Source: Artocarpus heterophyllus
Taxonomy: Eukaryota; Streptophyta; Magnoliopsida; Rosales; Moraceae
Direction of reading: 5' to 3'
Assembly (NCBI GenBank): GCA_025403435.1
Contig: CM046350.1
Location: 6,049,512-6,113,511 of the forward strand
DNA length: 64,000 nucleotides
Shown one piece after another: positions 13,011-24,550 of the stretch; within the stretch, counting starts at the first letter, position 1, and every line of letters starts with the position of its first letter. Below the pieces are notes generated by a model, which saw only the letters and a list, made by a program, of their open reading frames with translations, was not told the DNA's origin and made no database searches. The position numbers were made by a program, and so were the translations under genes.

Positions 13011-14125
13011 AAGAAAATGAGTCGATCACAGTCTCACATTGTTAGTACCCTTTTTTTGTTTGTTTGTTTTATTTTTGAAGGGCCAAATCGTAGCAGAAAA
13101 GTAATTAAATTATTTTTTATTTCATTTGTGCCCCTAATTTTCTTCATTCTCTTATTTCATTTTTTATTTTTTTGACAATTTAATCCCTGAATTTTGAAAA
13201 GAAAAGCAATTGACTTTAATCGTTGTGGAGAGTTTAGTTTTAGAGAATTTTATGACTAACTCAGGGGTGAAAATGGTTACTTAGGGACTTAAGTAGAAAA
13301 ATTACAAGAAATTTAGGAGCCTAAGTACTAAAAAGTCATTTACACTAAAAAAAAAAATTACATGTCATTCTGTTCAAAATTAAAACATTTTTTATAGTTA
13401 GAATTAATAGCATGAACTAAAAAAAATTAAATTGCAAAAAAACTTGTAGATAAAATATTAAGGGCATTTCTACAATGGGTACTAAAAATACAATCTATCA
13501 TAGATATACATCTTTTAACAGTCAAATTTATAGAAAAGAAAAAATGACGTAGTCCATATTTGATAATTAGAAACATAAACATACTGGCGAAAGTTGGCAT
13601 AGTTGAGGACCCAATAGGATACCAAACCATAGAAAACTCAGCGACTTAAGTGCTAAAAGTCCTAAAACTAATATTTTTAGGTTGTGTAAAGTGTGAAACA
13701 CTTTTGTTTTTATAGTGTAACTTGTAAGAGTTTTATATTGTTTGTAGTTTGAATCTTATAATTTAAATAGTTCTTCAAAAAAAATTACAAAAATTCCATC
13801 TTAATTATAGCTCTTGTAATATTATGCCTCTCGAACTTCAAAACATAACATGCGTTCCCATTTAATTATGATATATTAACAAAAAAATACTTGTTGTTAG
13901 AACTTTTAATTAAACTTGGTACATAATTAAGATTTGGTACATAATATAGAAGTATTTTAAAAACTTTATCATATCTAAAGCTAATTTAAATTTTAAAAGT
14001 GGATATAATTTAAATATTTTGATTGTTAAAATTTAAACTAAAAAACCTTAAAAAATTTTTAAACAAAAAATATCTTTTTTTATTTGATGTGACTGCACTA
14101 AGACAAGCTAGTAAGATATAGAGTG
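13011..14125. other. Intergenic AT-rich sequence, nothing recognised
   Basis: No supported coding region. A few short poly-A and poly-T runs only. Confidence 0.4.
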
Positions 14126-14291
14126 TTTGAGAGAATTGGTTAGAACTAAGGTTTTAACTAACAAAAAATATAAAACTTTTATATGCTACAGTAAAAAATA
14201 AAAAGTAACTATATGTAAAGTTCTTGTATGTTCCACTGTTTTGAACCCAAATGAATTGTAACATGGTTCTAATCACATATTTTAAACACCC
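14126..14291. repeat. Tourist-like MITE
   Basis: About 165 bp with imperfect terminal inverted repeats: left GAGTGTTTGAGAG...GGTTAGAAC, right GTTCTAATC...AAACACCC. The interior has TATATGCTACAGTA and GTATGTTCCACTG. AT-rich trinucleotides flank it (ATA left, TAA right), compatible with a mutated TTA/TAA target duplication of PIF/Harbinger MITEs. Confidence 0.5.
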
Positions 14292-15000
14292 TAATAATGA
14301 TTCACTAAATTGTTAAACATCTAATTATTTGTATATTAATGTGTCATTTATACTTAAAATTATAATTTAAAGAGTTATTTTGTTAGTATTTTTTTATCAA
14401 AAATAAGTAATATTATATTTTAAAATTCGTAGGCAGTTACATGGAGGAAATTTTTGTAATTAATTAAAAAAAAAAACAAAAAAGGACAAGGACGGTTCAT
14501 GCGGGCGCACGTTAGCCTAGTCGTTTACTTTTGCTGACGCAGTCTTTTTTTGTTTTGTTCTCCAATCGGTCGGGTTGTCGGACTTGTTGCAGTTTTATCA
14601 AATACAGTTAAGCCCGTCAGGAACCACAGTCAGATTCAAATCTCCTAAAAAAAAAAAAAAAAGAGTGCACGAATTTCCAATTCTACCCCTTCTCGATGCA
14701 CCCTTTTTTCTTCTTTGTCCACTCTTTTATTTCAATTTGCCCTCAATCTCAAACCCCCAAACCCAAAGTTAAAAAAAAAAAAAAAAAAATTCCCCTCGGT
14801 GATTTTCTTCTGTAGATTTCTGAATCCTAATTTTTAATTGCATGTAAAAATTCTCTCTCCTTCTCTCCTTTCTCTTTTTGTATTTTCTCAATCCCATTCC
14901 TTTTGACTTTAGGCTCGGTTTTTCCCGGAGAGAGAGACCAGACCGTGACAGACGACGACGACGACGGGGAGTTGAAGAAGAAGAGAGAAGAAAGAGAAAA
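14292..15000 (+). promoter_or_regulatory. Upstream region and 5' leader of the Alfin-like gene
   Basis: An AT-rich stretch to about 14480 gives way to a CT-rich leader with poly-A runs near 14647-14662 and 14770-14789. A GACGACGACGACG repeat near 14951-14966 and purine-rich GAAG repeats directly precede the ATG at 15001. No convincing TATA box was identified. Confidence 0.35.
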
Positions 15001-17173
15001 ATGGAGGGGCTTGGAGGCGGTGGTGCGCACTGTAATCCTCGAACAGTCGAAGAGGTTTTCAGGGATTTCACGGGCCGTAGAGCTGGAATGATCAAAGCCC
15101 TCACAACAGGTTACTCTCTTTCCTCGCTCTTTTTTGATTTTTCCACTCTTTTTGGTTGTTCTGAGAAAAACCCAGAAAGGAAAAACCTTGACGATTCCTT
15201 AATTTTGTGTTTTGGGTCTTGGGTACGAGGTGTTCTGTTTTTGGAACCGTTTTGTTTTTTTTTAGCTTGGTGTTACAGGTTGGTGGCTAGCTTTTTCTCT
15301 CTCACTCTCACACTGACTTAAATTGGTTGGAGAAAAAAGGTGTAAAATATTGTGAAGTTTTGTGTCTGCTCTTTTGGGTTTGATTAACGTTCTTAGTTCT
15401 CCCTTGACATGTTAATTTGAAGCAAGTCGGTTATATTCTGAAGGATTTTTGAATTTATGTAAAGAAACATTATTAATGCAAATGTAACATTCTTTGATTC
15501 AGCCAAAAAAAAAAAAAAAGAGTAACGTTCTTTGGGTCAAAGCGGGGACTTGGATATGGCTTTAGAAGTCTTGTTAAACTTTTAGTCTTAAGCTTGGTTT
15601 CCCAATTTATTACGTGAGTTGTGATTTATGCCCTTTGGTTTTGTTGATGCAGATGTCGACGAATTCTATCAGCAATGTGATCCTGGTAAACTTCTTTTTT
15701 TCTCTCCGAATGCTCCTTGTATCGACTTATTTCTAAGCTACCTTTTACTTTTAGACATTTTTTCGTGCATTATGAGATAATTACCTTATTAGAGAATGCA
15801 TGGAAACGATAATTGTCGGTGTTGTTTTTCTTTCTGTCGTTAATTTTTCTGCTAGTCTTACTTTGTTTAATTCTTGATTTGGGAATGTATTAATTTATGG
15901 TTCTTTTCAAAAAGTTGCACTTTTTTATTTTCTTTAACCTTCTTTTTTACCGTCATGAATTTTAGAATATTAGCATGAATATGTTTCTTAGAATAAGTAT
16001 TGGTTGATGGCAAGGTTCTCTATTGAATAGGAATTACAGACACTTGTTTTGTGCTTAAACTTGTGACTTTTGGCTTACGAAAATTCTTCTGCAATCTGTT
16101 TCTGCATCTGTTTATGGGTTGTCCTGTACTTGTAGAGAAGGAGAATCTTTGCCTCTATGGTTTTCCCAGTGAGCAATGGGAAGTCAACTTACCTGCTGAA
16201 GAGGTGCCTCCAGAGTTGCCGGAGCCTGCGCTTGGTATTAACTTTGCCAGAGACGGAATGCAAGAAAAGGACTGGTTATCCTTAGTTGCTGTCCATAGCG
16301 ATGCATGGCTACTTTCTGTTGCCTTCTATTTCGGCGCAAGATTTGGATTTGACAAGACAGACAGGTGAGCTTGCATTTGGATTTTTTTTTTCCCTTCAGT
16401 TTGGTGACTAATTAAAATTATTTGACATTGATAGTTCTGCACATTAAAGGAGCAAAATGAATGCATTTTGTGATGCAGGAAGCGACTTTTCAATATGATA
16501 AATGATCTTCCAACAATATTCGAAGTTGTGACGGGTGCTGCAAAGAAACAAGTAAAGGAGAAGTCATCAGCCAATCATGGTAGCAATAAGTCCAAGTCAA
16601 ACTCTAAGGTAAAAAGAGGACTTTTCATTCATCTTCTACTACTGCACAAAACATTTTAGATATTCGGGGTAGTGTACCATGTGGTGCTCTTCCTCAGGTA
16701 AGGCCATTGTCATTTCTGAAATACTTGTTAGAATGTGGATGAACAAAAAGTAACAAACCACTGTCGCAGTATCTAGCAGTAAATTTGGTGTAATGATCTT
16801 TTTTTTTTTTTTTTGGCAGTCTGCATTCTCAGTATTATTTGCTGATATATTTTAATATCACGCTTCTCTTTTTGCCTTTTTTTTTTCCCTCGATGAAAAG
16901 CAGAAGGGATCGGAATCTCATGGAAAACAGCCGAAAGTATTGCCACCAAAGGATGAGGATGAGGGCTTGGATGAAGAAGATGACGACGAGCATGGCGAAA
17001 CATTATGTGGGGTGTGTGGCGAAAACTATGCATCAGATGAATTCTGGATCTGCTGTGACATCTGCGAGAAGTGGTTCCATGGCAAGTGCGTGAAGATAAC
17101 CCCTGCAAGAGCTGAGCATATTAAGCAGTACAAGTGCCCATCATGCAGCAGCAATAAGCGAGCTCGCCCCTGA
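15001..17173 (+). CDS. AL: Alfin-like PHD-finger protein
   Basis: Nuclear chromatin reader of the Alfin-like family, whose PHD fingers bind trimethylated H3K4 in plants. Five exons with GT-AG boundaries: 15001-15109, 15653-15685, 16136-16364, 16479-16608 and 16904-17173, giving 256 aa, normal for the family. The N-terminal Alfin domain (about residues 8-140) includes [22 protein letters not shown] and [18 protein letters not shown] Ser/Lys-rich linker and an acidic stretch ([12 protein letters not shown]) follow. The C4HC3 PHD finger spans about residues 200-250, with [20 protein letters not shown] and CPSC. The tail is SSNKRARP. Exon 5 could start 3 nt earlier at 16901, adding one Gln. Which AL paralogue this is cannot be settled here. 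Confidence 0.93.
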
Positions 17174-17654
17174 GGCGTCCGTCCCAATGCTAATTGGGAT
17201 TTCTAGTTGTCCTCTTCTCTGGATGAAATCTGCTAACTGCTTTGCAAATTAGTCTTTGTTTGTTAGTCCTAGAATTGGTGCAAATTTGCGAAATTGTACT
17301 TTGTTTATGGGGAATCCCAATTTTTAGTACAGTACGATTACTTTGTAGGTTCTGGATGGTCCCCGTTTAATTTAGAACATTAATGGCTCTAATGTTTACA
17401 TGGAAAAATCTTTCACAAATCTGTGTCCTAACGATGGCATGCGATTGTAGTCTTGTGGGTATGAACAAAAGCTAGAGCGATGTCGTTTTTTATTCGTGTA
17501 AGCGCACTGTCGTTAATTATTAGACGACTGTGCCTGAACCTGATAATCTTTCAAACTCTCAATGATTCACTTTATCTACTCCTTATCATGGGGTACACAA
17601 TACCAATATAAATATCCATGGTGGTTATTGACGAGCAATTAAAATTTTTCCTAA
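17174..17654 (+). other. 3' UTR and downstream flank of the Alfin-like gene
   Basis: T-rich non-coding sequence after the TGA at 17171-17173, probably 3' UTR to about 17400. No canonical AATAAA stands out. Confidence 0.4.
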
Positions 17655-17840
17655 AGAAGACTATTAAGTATTTAGAAAGTGTGATTAAAACTAAAACTTT
17701 TGGATTGAAAGCTGTAGCATGTGAGTTTACGTTGTAGTTTATTTTTTATTTTATTTTATTTTTTTATCATTATAGCATGTTGAAGCTTTTATACTATAGA
17801 AACTAACAGTTGGTTAGAACTGATTTCGTCAAACACCCTA
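17655..17840. repeat. Tourist-like MITE
   Basis: The right end reads GGTTAGAACTGATTTCGTCAAACACCC followed by TAA, the reverse of a GGGTGTTTG terminus. The interior has GCTGTAGCATGTGAG and TATAGCATGTTGAAGC motifs. The left end near TTAGAAAGTGTGATTAAAACT is degenerate. Confidence 0.45.
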
Positions 17841-18183
17841 AGTGGATGTTTGAAAGACCAAAGACACCGACCCGCAAGCCATCTGAGCAAGAATAACATA
17901 GGAAAAGACTTTTATGGTGGGGTAAAAAACATAATAAATTGTAAATAGTTGTGAATCGTTAGAATTTTACAAGCTCAGTTAAATTGTTGTTTTTTAATTT
18001 GATGTTATTATGATGCGATTTGATAATGTAGGTATGGTTATTTTTTCTTTAAGGGTTAGATTAGAGAGAAGCTCCGGAAAATCAAAGTGAGAATCAGTAA
18101 TGGAGGACAAGGATTTTCTAAAATTAGGATCAGTGACCACCTACCACATAAAAATGGACTAAAAGCGGGCAAAGGGTTGATTG
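17841..18183. other. Intergenic, includes the left target duplication of the solo LTR
   Basis: No gene seen. GATTG at 18179-18183 is the left target-site duplication of the Copia-type solo LTR. Its partner is at 38783-38787. Confidence 0.6.
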
Positions 18184-18601
18184 TGTTGGAAAAATAGTAC
18201 GCAGCGAAATTTTAAAAATTTTATATCAGAGTATTTTTTAAAACACAAGTTTGACATACTATATGCATAAATCAACCAGATCTTACTAACCTTTGAATGC
18301 CGAAGAACTCGTACAAGCTGTGAAGAGAAGTAACGTTTCAAAAGAGCCTCAACCAACTGGTCTTCTTTGCTATTCTCTATCCACGATCAGAGTAAGTGTG
18401 GGCTCACACGAACAACTTTTCCTCCAGGTGACTCTCCTTCCAACCAATTGAAAGAACCCAAAGCTAGTGTTCGTGATTTGTGAACAAGAGCTCTCGAGGA
18501 GTTTCAGATTCTCACCAGCAGAGTATCACTCTTAATCTCTCAATTGATCTGAATAACTCTTGAGACTTACTCACTATTTATAGAGTTTGGGTCTAGGGTC
18601 A

Positions 18602-19223
18602 TGTTGAGGGTAGCTCGGCACTCCCACCGAGGACATTAACTTTGGTGGTCGGCAATAAGTTCGACAGAAATGGCTACCGCCCGACCCGACGAATTATGTT
18701 TCTTCCCGGGGAGCCTTCCACTGATCTGAGGGCACGCCCCCAAGAAGGCTGCCACCTCGGGGGATGAACTCTAGCTCAGGCCGGGCCACGCTATTCATCA
18801 TAACACGTCACTACCCATCCTTGTTGGCCAACACCAGGCAGGCGTGCTGCCGTTCGATAGAGTCCAATCCATTGGACTATGGACGCGACACTTGTCACCT
18901 GTTGCTTGATACACTTTGATGTGACACCTGGGTAATGGGCAAAACCCATCTTGCACCCGATCCAGCTGGTGGCCTATAAATAGGATGCATTTATGACGTT
19001 TTAGAGAGAGAGACCTCTTCTCATTTAATCAGCTGCCGACCTCTGCCGAACAGTTCTTGCCTTGAGCATCGGAGAGCCCTTGTCTATTGGCTAACCCCAT
19101 TTCTCCGAATCATCCCTCTCACAGGTACTCAATCTCGACTAGAGGCAAGCTTAAGAGGAGGTCAGAAGGTGTTCAGTCACCCTTGGGTGTTGATCCGACG
19201 CCGGACAGCGGTAAGCATCAACA
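18602..19223 (+). repeat. 5' LTR of the Tat element
   Basis: 622 bp, TG...CA ends. A TATA box (TATAAATA, 18975-18982) is followed by a GA-rich stretch. Compared with the 3' LTR I count nine substitutions (eight transitions, one transversion) and no indels. The 3' copy has TATAAATATG in place of TATAAATAGG. Confidence 0.93.
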
Positions 19224-19226
19224 TTT

Positions 19227-19244
19227 TGGCGCTAGAAGGAGGGC
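19227..19244 (+). other. Primer-binding site of the Tat element
   Basis: TGGCGCTAGAAGGAGGGC begins 3 nt after the 5' LTR. TGG is the complement of a tRNA CCA end. The tRNA species was not identified. Confidence 0.6.
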
Positions 19245-19287
19245 CGACGCGCCCCAATCCAAAGTTATTCTACCTCAGATTTTTGAA

Positions 19288-20911
19288 ATGACAACACGAG
19301 GTAACGTAAGAGATAGTACCGCCCGACATCAGGAGTCGGGCGATGCCAGGCATAGGCAACCAGCTACAGAACGGCCCAGCAGTCGTCCTCGGACCGCCAG
19401 ATCTCGGTCCAGAGGGCAAGGAAGCGCGGCAAGAGCTGAGTCGATGCAGGCCCGAGCTGCACATGACCCCATCCAGGAGCTCACAGATGCAGTTCGGATT
19501 TTAACTCGGCAGCTCGCGAAGCTCGACAACAAGCTGCGCCTAGAACCGCCACCCCTGCCCAGGTTGACCAGGCATAGGGTCGGCGTGAGCAGAGTGCCAC
19601 TAACTGGGAGGACCGATCAGAGCAGTCTCCAGGATCCACCAGAGGGCCCCTGCTCGATAATCGACTGGTTCATGAACGACAGATGGGACGTCAACCACAC
19701 CGTGTCCCTTCACCACAAGGTTCTAGAGCCTCGGTATTTGATCGGCTCGGATACCGAGGGATTAACAGAAATCGCCAAGGCGGAGCTGAAGGCCGTGCTG
19801 AGGGCGGAGTACCTTATCGGGTCGAACTGCCCGAAGATACGAATAGTCGCCAATTTCAGGGTGCTGCAGCGACAGATCGATGACATCCACAATTGCAGGT
19901 TCGGTTCGGATGAGATCGGGGCGCAGGGTCCGCCCTTCCCGGATCATATAATGTGGGCACCCATGCCACCGAAGTTCAAGGTCCCACAAATTAAGTCTTA
20001 CGATGGGGCCACCGACGCGGATGAGCATGCCGAGCTCTGTCGCGGGCACATGCTGTTGCAGAATGCCAGTGATGCTTGCAATGTGCAAAGCCTTCTCCCT
20101 CACCCTTACAGGCCCTGCTCGGCAGTGGTTTCGACGGCTCGAACTAGGGTCGATTTCTTCTTTTGGGCACTTAACTGACGCTTTCTCCGCTGCATTCTCT
20201 ACAACTAGGACGCGGAGGAAAGAAATAACTTCTCTGTACGCTGTCAAGCAGGGAGACGGCAGTGTCAGGGATTACGTCAACCGATTTACCCAGGCTGCCC
20301 TTGAGGTCAAGCACGTCGAAGACTGAAACCCTCAAACATATTTTTGTAGGGGGCCTCCGAGACGAAAAGCTAACCTGGTCCCTGGCCTTCGAGCAGCCAA
20401 ACACGTTTTCGTAAATGCTCGGCTATGCTCAAAGGCATGCAGACGCTGCCGAGTATATGAAAAGCCGCCGGGAGGAAGCTGGCCTGAGCGGGACGAAAAA
20501 GGAAAAGAAGCAGAAAAAGGACCAGTGCAGGATAGTGCCGAACATGCGAAGAAGCAGAAGAAGGAGAAATCTGACAGGCCGAAGGGGCCGACCGGCAAGT
20601 TCCAAAACTACACACCTCTGGTGGCAACCATTGATGAGGTGCTTGCCCAGGTCGGCGACAAGAATCTGTTGACACCGTCGCCCAAGCTTCGAGGCTTTAG
20701 GGCGAAGCGTGACCAGTCGAAGTTTTGCAAATTCCATCAGGATGTGGGTCATACAACCCGAGAATGCATCCAACTTAAGGACCAAATAGAAAGGCTGGTC
20801 CGAGAAGGTCTATTGCAGGATTTCGTGGAGAAGGCCATAAACCTGAGGGCGACCTCTGGAAGGAACGACTCGTCAGGCCGAGAAGTACAAGGGCCGACCC
20901 AGGAACGATAG
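19288..20911 (+). pseudogene. gag of the Tat element, broken
   Basis: Capsid/nucleocapsid precursor gene. The ATG at 19288 opens a basic, Arg-rich N-terminus. The capsid core (ARQWF, then YVNRFTQAALEVK) and a Zn-binding motif of form C-x2-H-x4-GH-x4-C at about 20726-20767 follow. The reading frame shifts near 20070-20090, near 20323 and near 20490-20525, and a TAA at 20412-20414 interrupts it. The true product is therefore spread over three frames and cannot be made from this copy. Gag ends at a TAG at 20909-20911, in a different frame from pol. Confidence 0.8.
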
Positions 20912-20912
20912 T

Positions 20913-23900
20913 GTGAACACCCCGGAACCCCCGAATATCGTACACACGATACTTGGCGGGCCTGTAGCCGGGGACACATCGAGTGGGCGGCGATTCTACG
21001 TCAGAGAAGCCCGGCGGGTCGAACGGGGTGATTTCATGAATGTCTCAGATCATATCAATAAGATATGCCGCCAAGAAGACATCCCGATCACCTTCACTGA
21101 GGAGGAAGCAGACCGGCTGATGCATCCCCACAACGACGCCTTGGTTTGCGAACTGCCTATCGCCAACAATGTTGTACGACGTGTTTTAATTGACAATGGC
21201 AGTTCGGCGGACATTCTCTTTAAGCAGGCGTTCGACAGACTGAAGATCAACAATGCGCCTTTGGTCTCGGTCCGGACCCCACTTTTCGGCTTTGCGGGTG
21301 AGTGTGTCCGAGCAATCGGGAAGGTTAGTCTCCCGGTAACTTTTGGAGAAGGTGTTGCCAGGGTTACTCGGGTGGTCGACTTTTTGGTCGTCGATAAACC
21401 CTCTCAGTATAACATAATCATCGGCCGACCGACACTCAACGGATTAAAAGTCGTGGTCTCGACATATCACCTGGCAATGAAGTTCCCAACCGACGGTGGC
21501 GTTGGAGTAATCCGCTCGTCCCAGGTGGATTCTCGGGCTTGCTATGCAAATGCAGTCCGGGCAGCCTCAGCCCAGCAGCAGGGAATTCTGGCCGTGCACA
21601 CAATCGACGAGATCGACCTCCCAACTGATCCGATGCCGAAGATGCTCGCGGACCTAGACCCTAGGTTTCTCGAGGAAGAAGTAAGGGGCACCCCGGTCGA
21701 AGACTTAGTGCCGTTCTCCCTGGACCCCGAAAGGCCAGAACGCATAGTCCAACTTGGGTCTCAGTTACAACCTGAGATCCGGGCCGACCTAGAATCCCTT
21801 CTTTTTGAGTACCGCGACGTTTTTGCATGGTCTCACGAAGACATGCCCGGCATAGATCCGAGCATCATCAGCCATCGGCTTAACGTCCAACCTGGTCACA
21901 GGCCGGTGATACAAAGACGAAGAGCCTTCAACCCGAAGAGATATGCCGCGATAAATGATGAAGTCCAGAAACTATTGAAGGTTGGGTTCATTAGAGAGGT
22001 CAAATATCCAGAATGGTTGGCAAATGTCGTCCTCGTCAAAAAGGCGAACGACAAGTGGCGGGTCTGCATCGATTATACCGATCTTAACAAGACCTGCCCC
22101 AAGGACTGCTTTCCGCTTCCTCGGATAGACCAGCTCGTTGACGCCACAGCCGGACACGAGCTCTTGAGCTTCATGGACGCGTACTCCGGATATAATCAGA
22201 TAAGAATGGCCGAAGAGGACCAAATTAAAACCTCATTCGTTACTGACCAGGGTTTGTATTGTTACGTTGTGATGCCGTTTGGTCTTAAGAACGCTGGAGC
22301 TACCTACCAACGGCTCGTTAACAAAATGTTCGCTCGGTTGATCGGGAAAACTATGGAGGTCTACGTGGACGACATGTTAGTAAAATCTGTCCAGGCGATG
22401 GACCACATAGCCGACCTCCGAGCTAGCTTTGACATTCTCTGGGAGTATGGGATGAAACTTAACCCGGCAAAATGCGCTTTTGGCGTCAGCTCCGGCAAAT
22501 TCCTCAGATTTTTGGTCAACCGACGAGGAATCGAGGTGAACCCGGCTAAGGCCCAGGCAATCATAGACATGCATTCTCCTCGGACTGTTAAAGACGTGCA
22601 AAGGCTTACCGGCATGGTGGCTGCCCTGTCAAGATTTGTCTCCCGGGCTACCGACAAGTGTCACCCCTTTTTCAAGGCACTTAAGGGGAGATTCGAGTGG
22701 AGCAGGGAGTGTGAGGACGCTTTCCAAGGCTTAAAAACTTACCTAGCCACACCCCCGCTCCTATCCAAACCTTCGCCCGGCGAGGTGTTAACCGCCTATT
22801 TGGCCGTCTCGGAGAAGGCTGTCAGCTCGGTACTAGTCCGTGACGAAAACGGGATCCAAAGGCCGGTTTACTATACCAGCCACGCGTTCCAAGGAGCCGA
22901 GGAGCGCTACTCATCATTGGAGAAGCTAGCCTTCGCATTAATGACATCAGCCCGGAAGCTGCGGCCGTATTACCAGGGCCATACTGTTAACATCCCGACC
23001 AAATTTCCTCTCCGACAAGTCCTACAGAGCCCGAAAATATCAGGTCGGATGCCCAAGTGGTCGGTCGAGTTGGGCCAATACGATATACATTTTGTGCCGA
23101 GAACGGCAATAAAGGCCCAAGTCCTGGCGGATTTCCTTGCCGAATTTACAGAAGCCGGGAAGGTCGCTCCTTCAGTTGAGAAATCACCCGTGGAGGAGCC
23201 AGATACAGCCAGCTGCAGTGAACAAGGCCTCTCCTCGGAGCTGAACTGGAAACTACACGTCGACGGCTCAACCTGCGTTGATGGGTCGGGGGCAGGCTTG
23301 ATTTTAACAAGCCCCGATGGATATAAGGTCATTTATGCCCTTCGTTTCGACTTCAAAACCTCAAATAACGAAGTAGAATATGAAGCTCTGCTGGCCGGAC
23401 TACGAATTGCCCGGGACCTCGGAGTTGATCAGCTGACTATCTATAGTGACTTAATGCTGGTGGTGCAGCAAGTCACAGGAGGATTCCAGGCCCGAGCAGA
23501 ATCAATGGCGGCATATTTAAAAGAAGCGAAACGGTTGCTTGGACAATTCAAGTCCTATACTTTTAAGCAAATCCCCCGATCCGAGAACGTGGAAGCCGAT
23601 GTCCTCGCTCGACTAGCCTCCGGGATAGGCGGAGTAGACCCGATATCCGTTCCTGTTGAGAGACTCTCCGCACCAAGTATCAGTACGGAGGTCATGAGCC
23701 TGGCAGCCGAACCACAATACACGTGGATGGACCCGATAATCCGGTACCTGACCTTAGCCGAATTACCCGATGACCGGGAAGAAGCACGTCGGATACGTAA
23801 CAGCTCGGCCCGGTATTCAATGATTGGGCAAAAGCTATACTGAAGCGGCTACTCAATGCCATACCTGAGATGTTTGGGTCCCCAGGAGGCCGAGTACTTA

Positions 23901-24501
23901 ATGAAGGAGATTCATGAGGGCCTGTGTGGCAATCACTCGGGTGGACGTTCCTTGACCCAAAAATGCCTGCGGCAGGGTTACTACTGGCCTAGTATGCAGC
24001 AAGACTGCGTGAGCTTTGCACGAAAATGCCTCAAATGCCAACAATTTGCTCGGATGCTAGGTTCGCACGCCGAGCCTTTAAATCCGGTGACTTCAGCATG
24101 GCCATTTGCAAAATGGGCCATCGACTTGATCGGACCACTCCCTCCGACTCGTTCGCAATTTAGATATTCTGTCGTCGCCATCGACTATCTGACAAAATGG
24201 ATCGAAGTCGAGCCTTGCACCAACATGACTGAAGCTAAGTGCACCAACTTCGTATGGAAAAATATCGTCTGTCGGTTCGGAATCCCGCACACTATCGTGA
24301 CCGACAATGCTAAGCAGTTTGACTCCTCGGGTTTACGACATTTGTGTGAGAAGCTCGGCATTAAGAAAGTCTTCTCTTCTCCGAGCTATCCACAGAGTAA
24401 CGGCCAAGTGGAGGCCGTAAACAAGACAATTAAAGACAATCTGAAGAAGACGCTCGAAAGGCTCAAGGGTGCGTGGATCGACGAACTGCCCCAAGTGCTC
24501 T
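20913..24501 (+). pseudogene. pol of the Tat element: protease, RT, two RNase H domains, integrase (interrupted)
   Basis: One frame holds the aspartic protease (VLIDNGSSADIL near residue 90, Asn at the usual Thr/Ser position, and IIGRP), reverse transcriptase (FMDAYSGYNQI, MPFGLKNAGATYQ, YVDD near residue 484), a degenerate RNase H, and a second RNase H (LHVDGS near residue 781, NNEVEYEAL, YSD) of the archaeal-like type. TGA at 23841-23843 stops the frame; it fits a CGA to TGA change. Integrase then continues in the same frame with the HHCC zinc region (H-x-N-H...CLKC) and the start of the catalytic core (AIDLIGPLP, TDNAKQF) until about 24501. There junction filler and the chromovirus cut it. 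The C-terminal part resumes at 32498. Confidence 0.88.
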
Positions 24502-24550
24502 ATGTCATAGTTTCATATGTTCCTCGCCGAAGCATATCCTCGACGAACTG
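24502..24550 (+). other. Templated filler DNA at the chromovirus junction
   Basis: 49 bp built from four overlapping exact copies of nearby sequence. 24502-24520 equals 24593-24611 (19 bp); 24516-24529 equals 24560-24573 (14 bp); 24527-24543 equals 26390-26406 (17 bp); 24540-24550 equals 24478-24488 (11 bp). Neighbouring patches overlap by 3-5 bp. It replaces the expected integrase sequence after codons for VLY. Confidence 0.8.
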
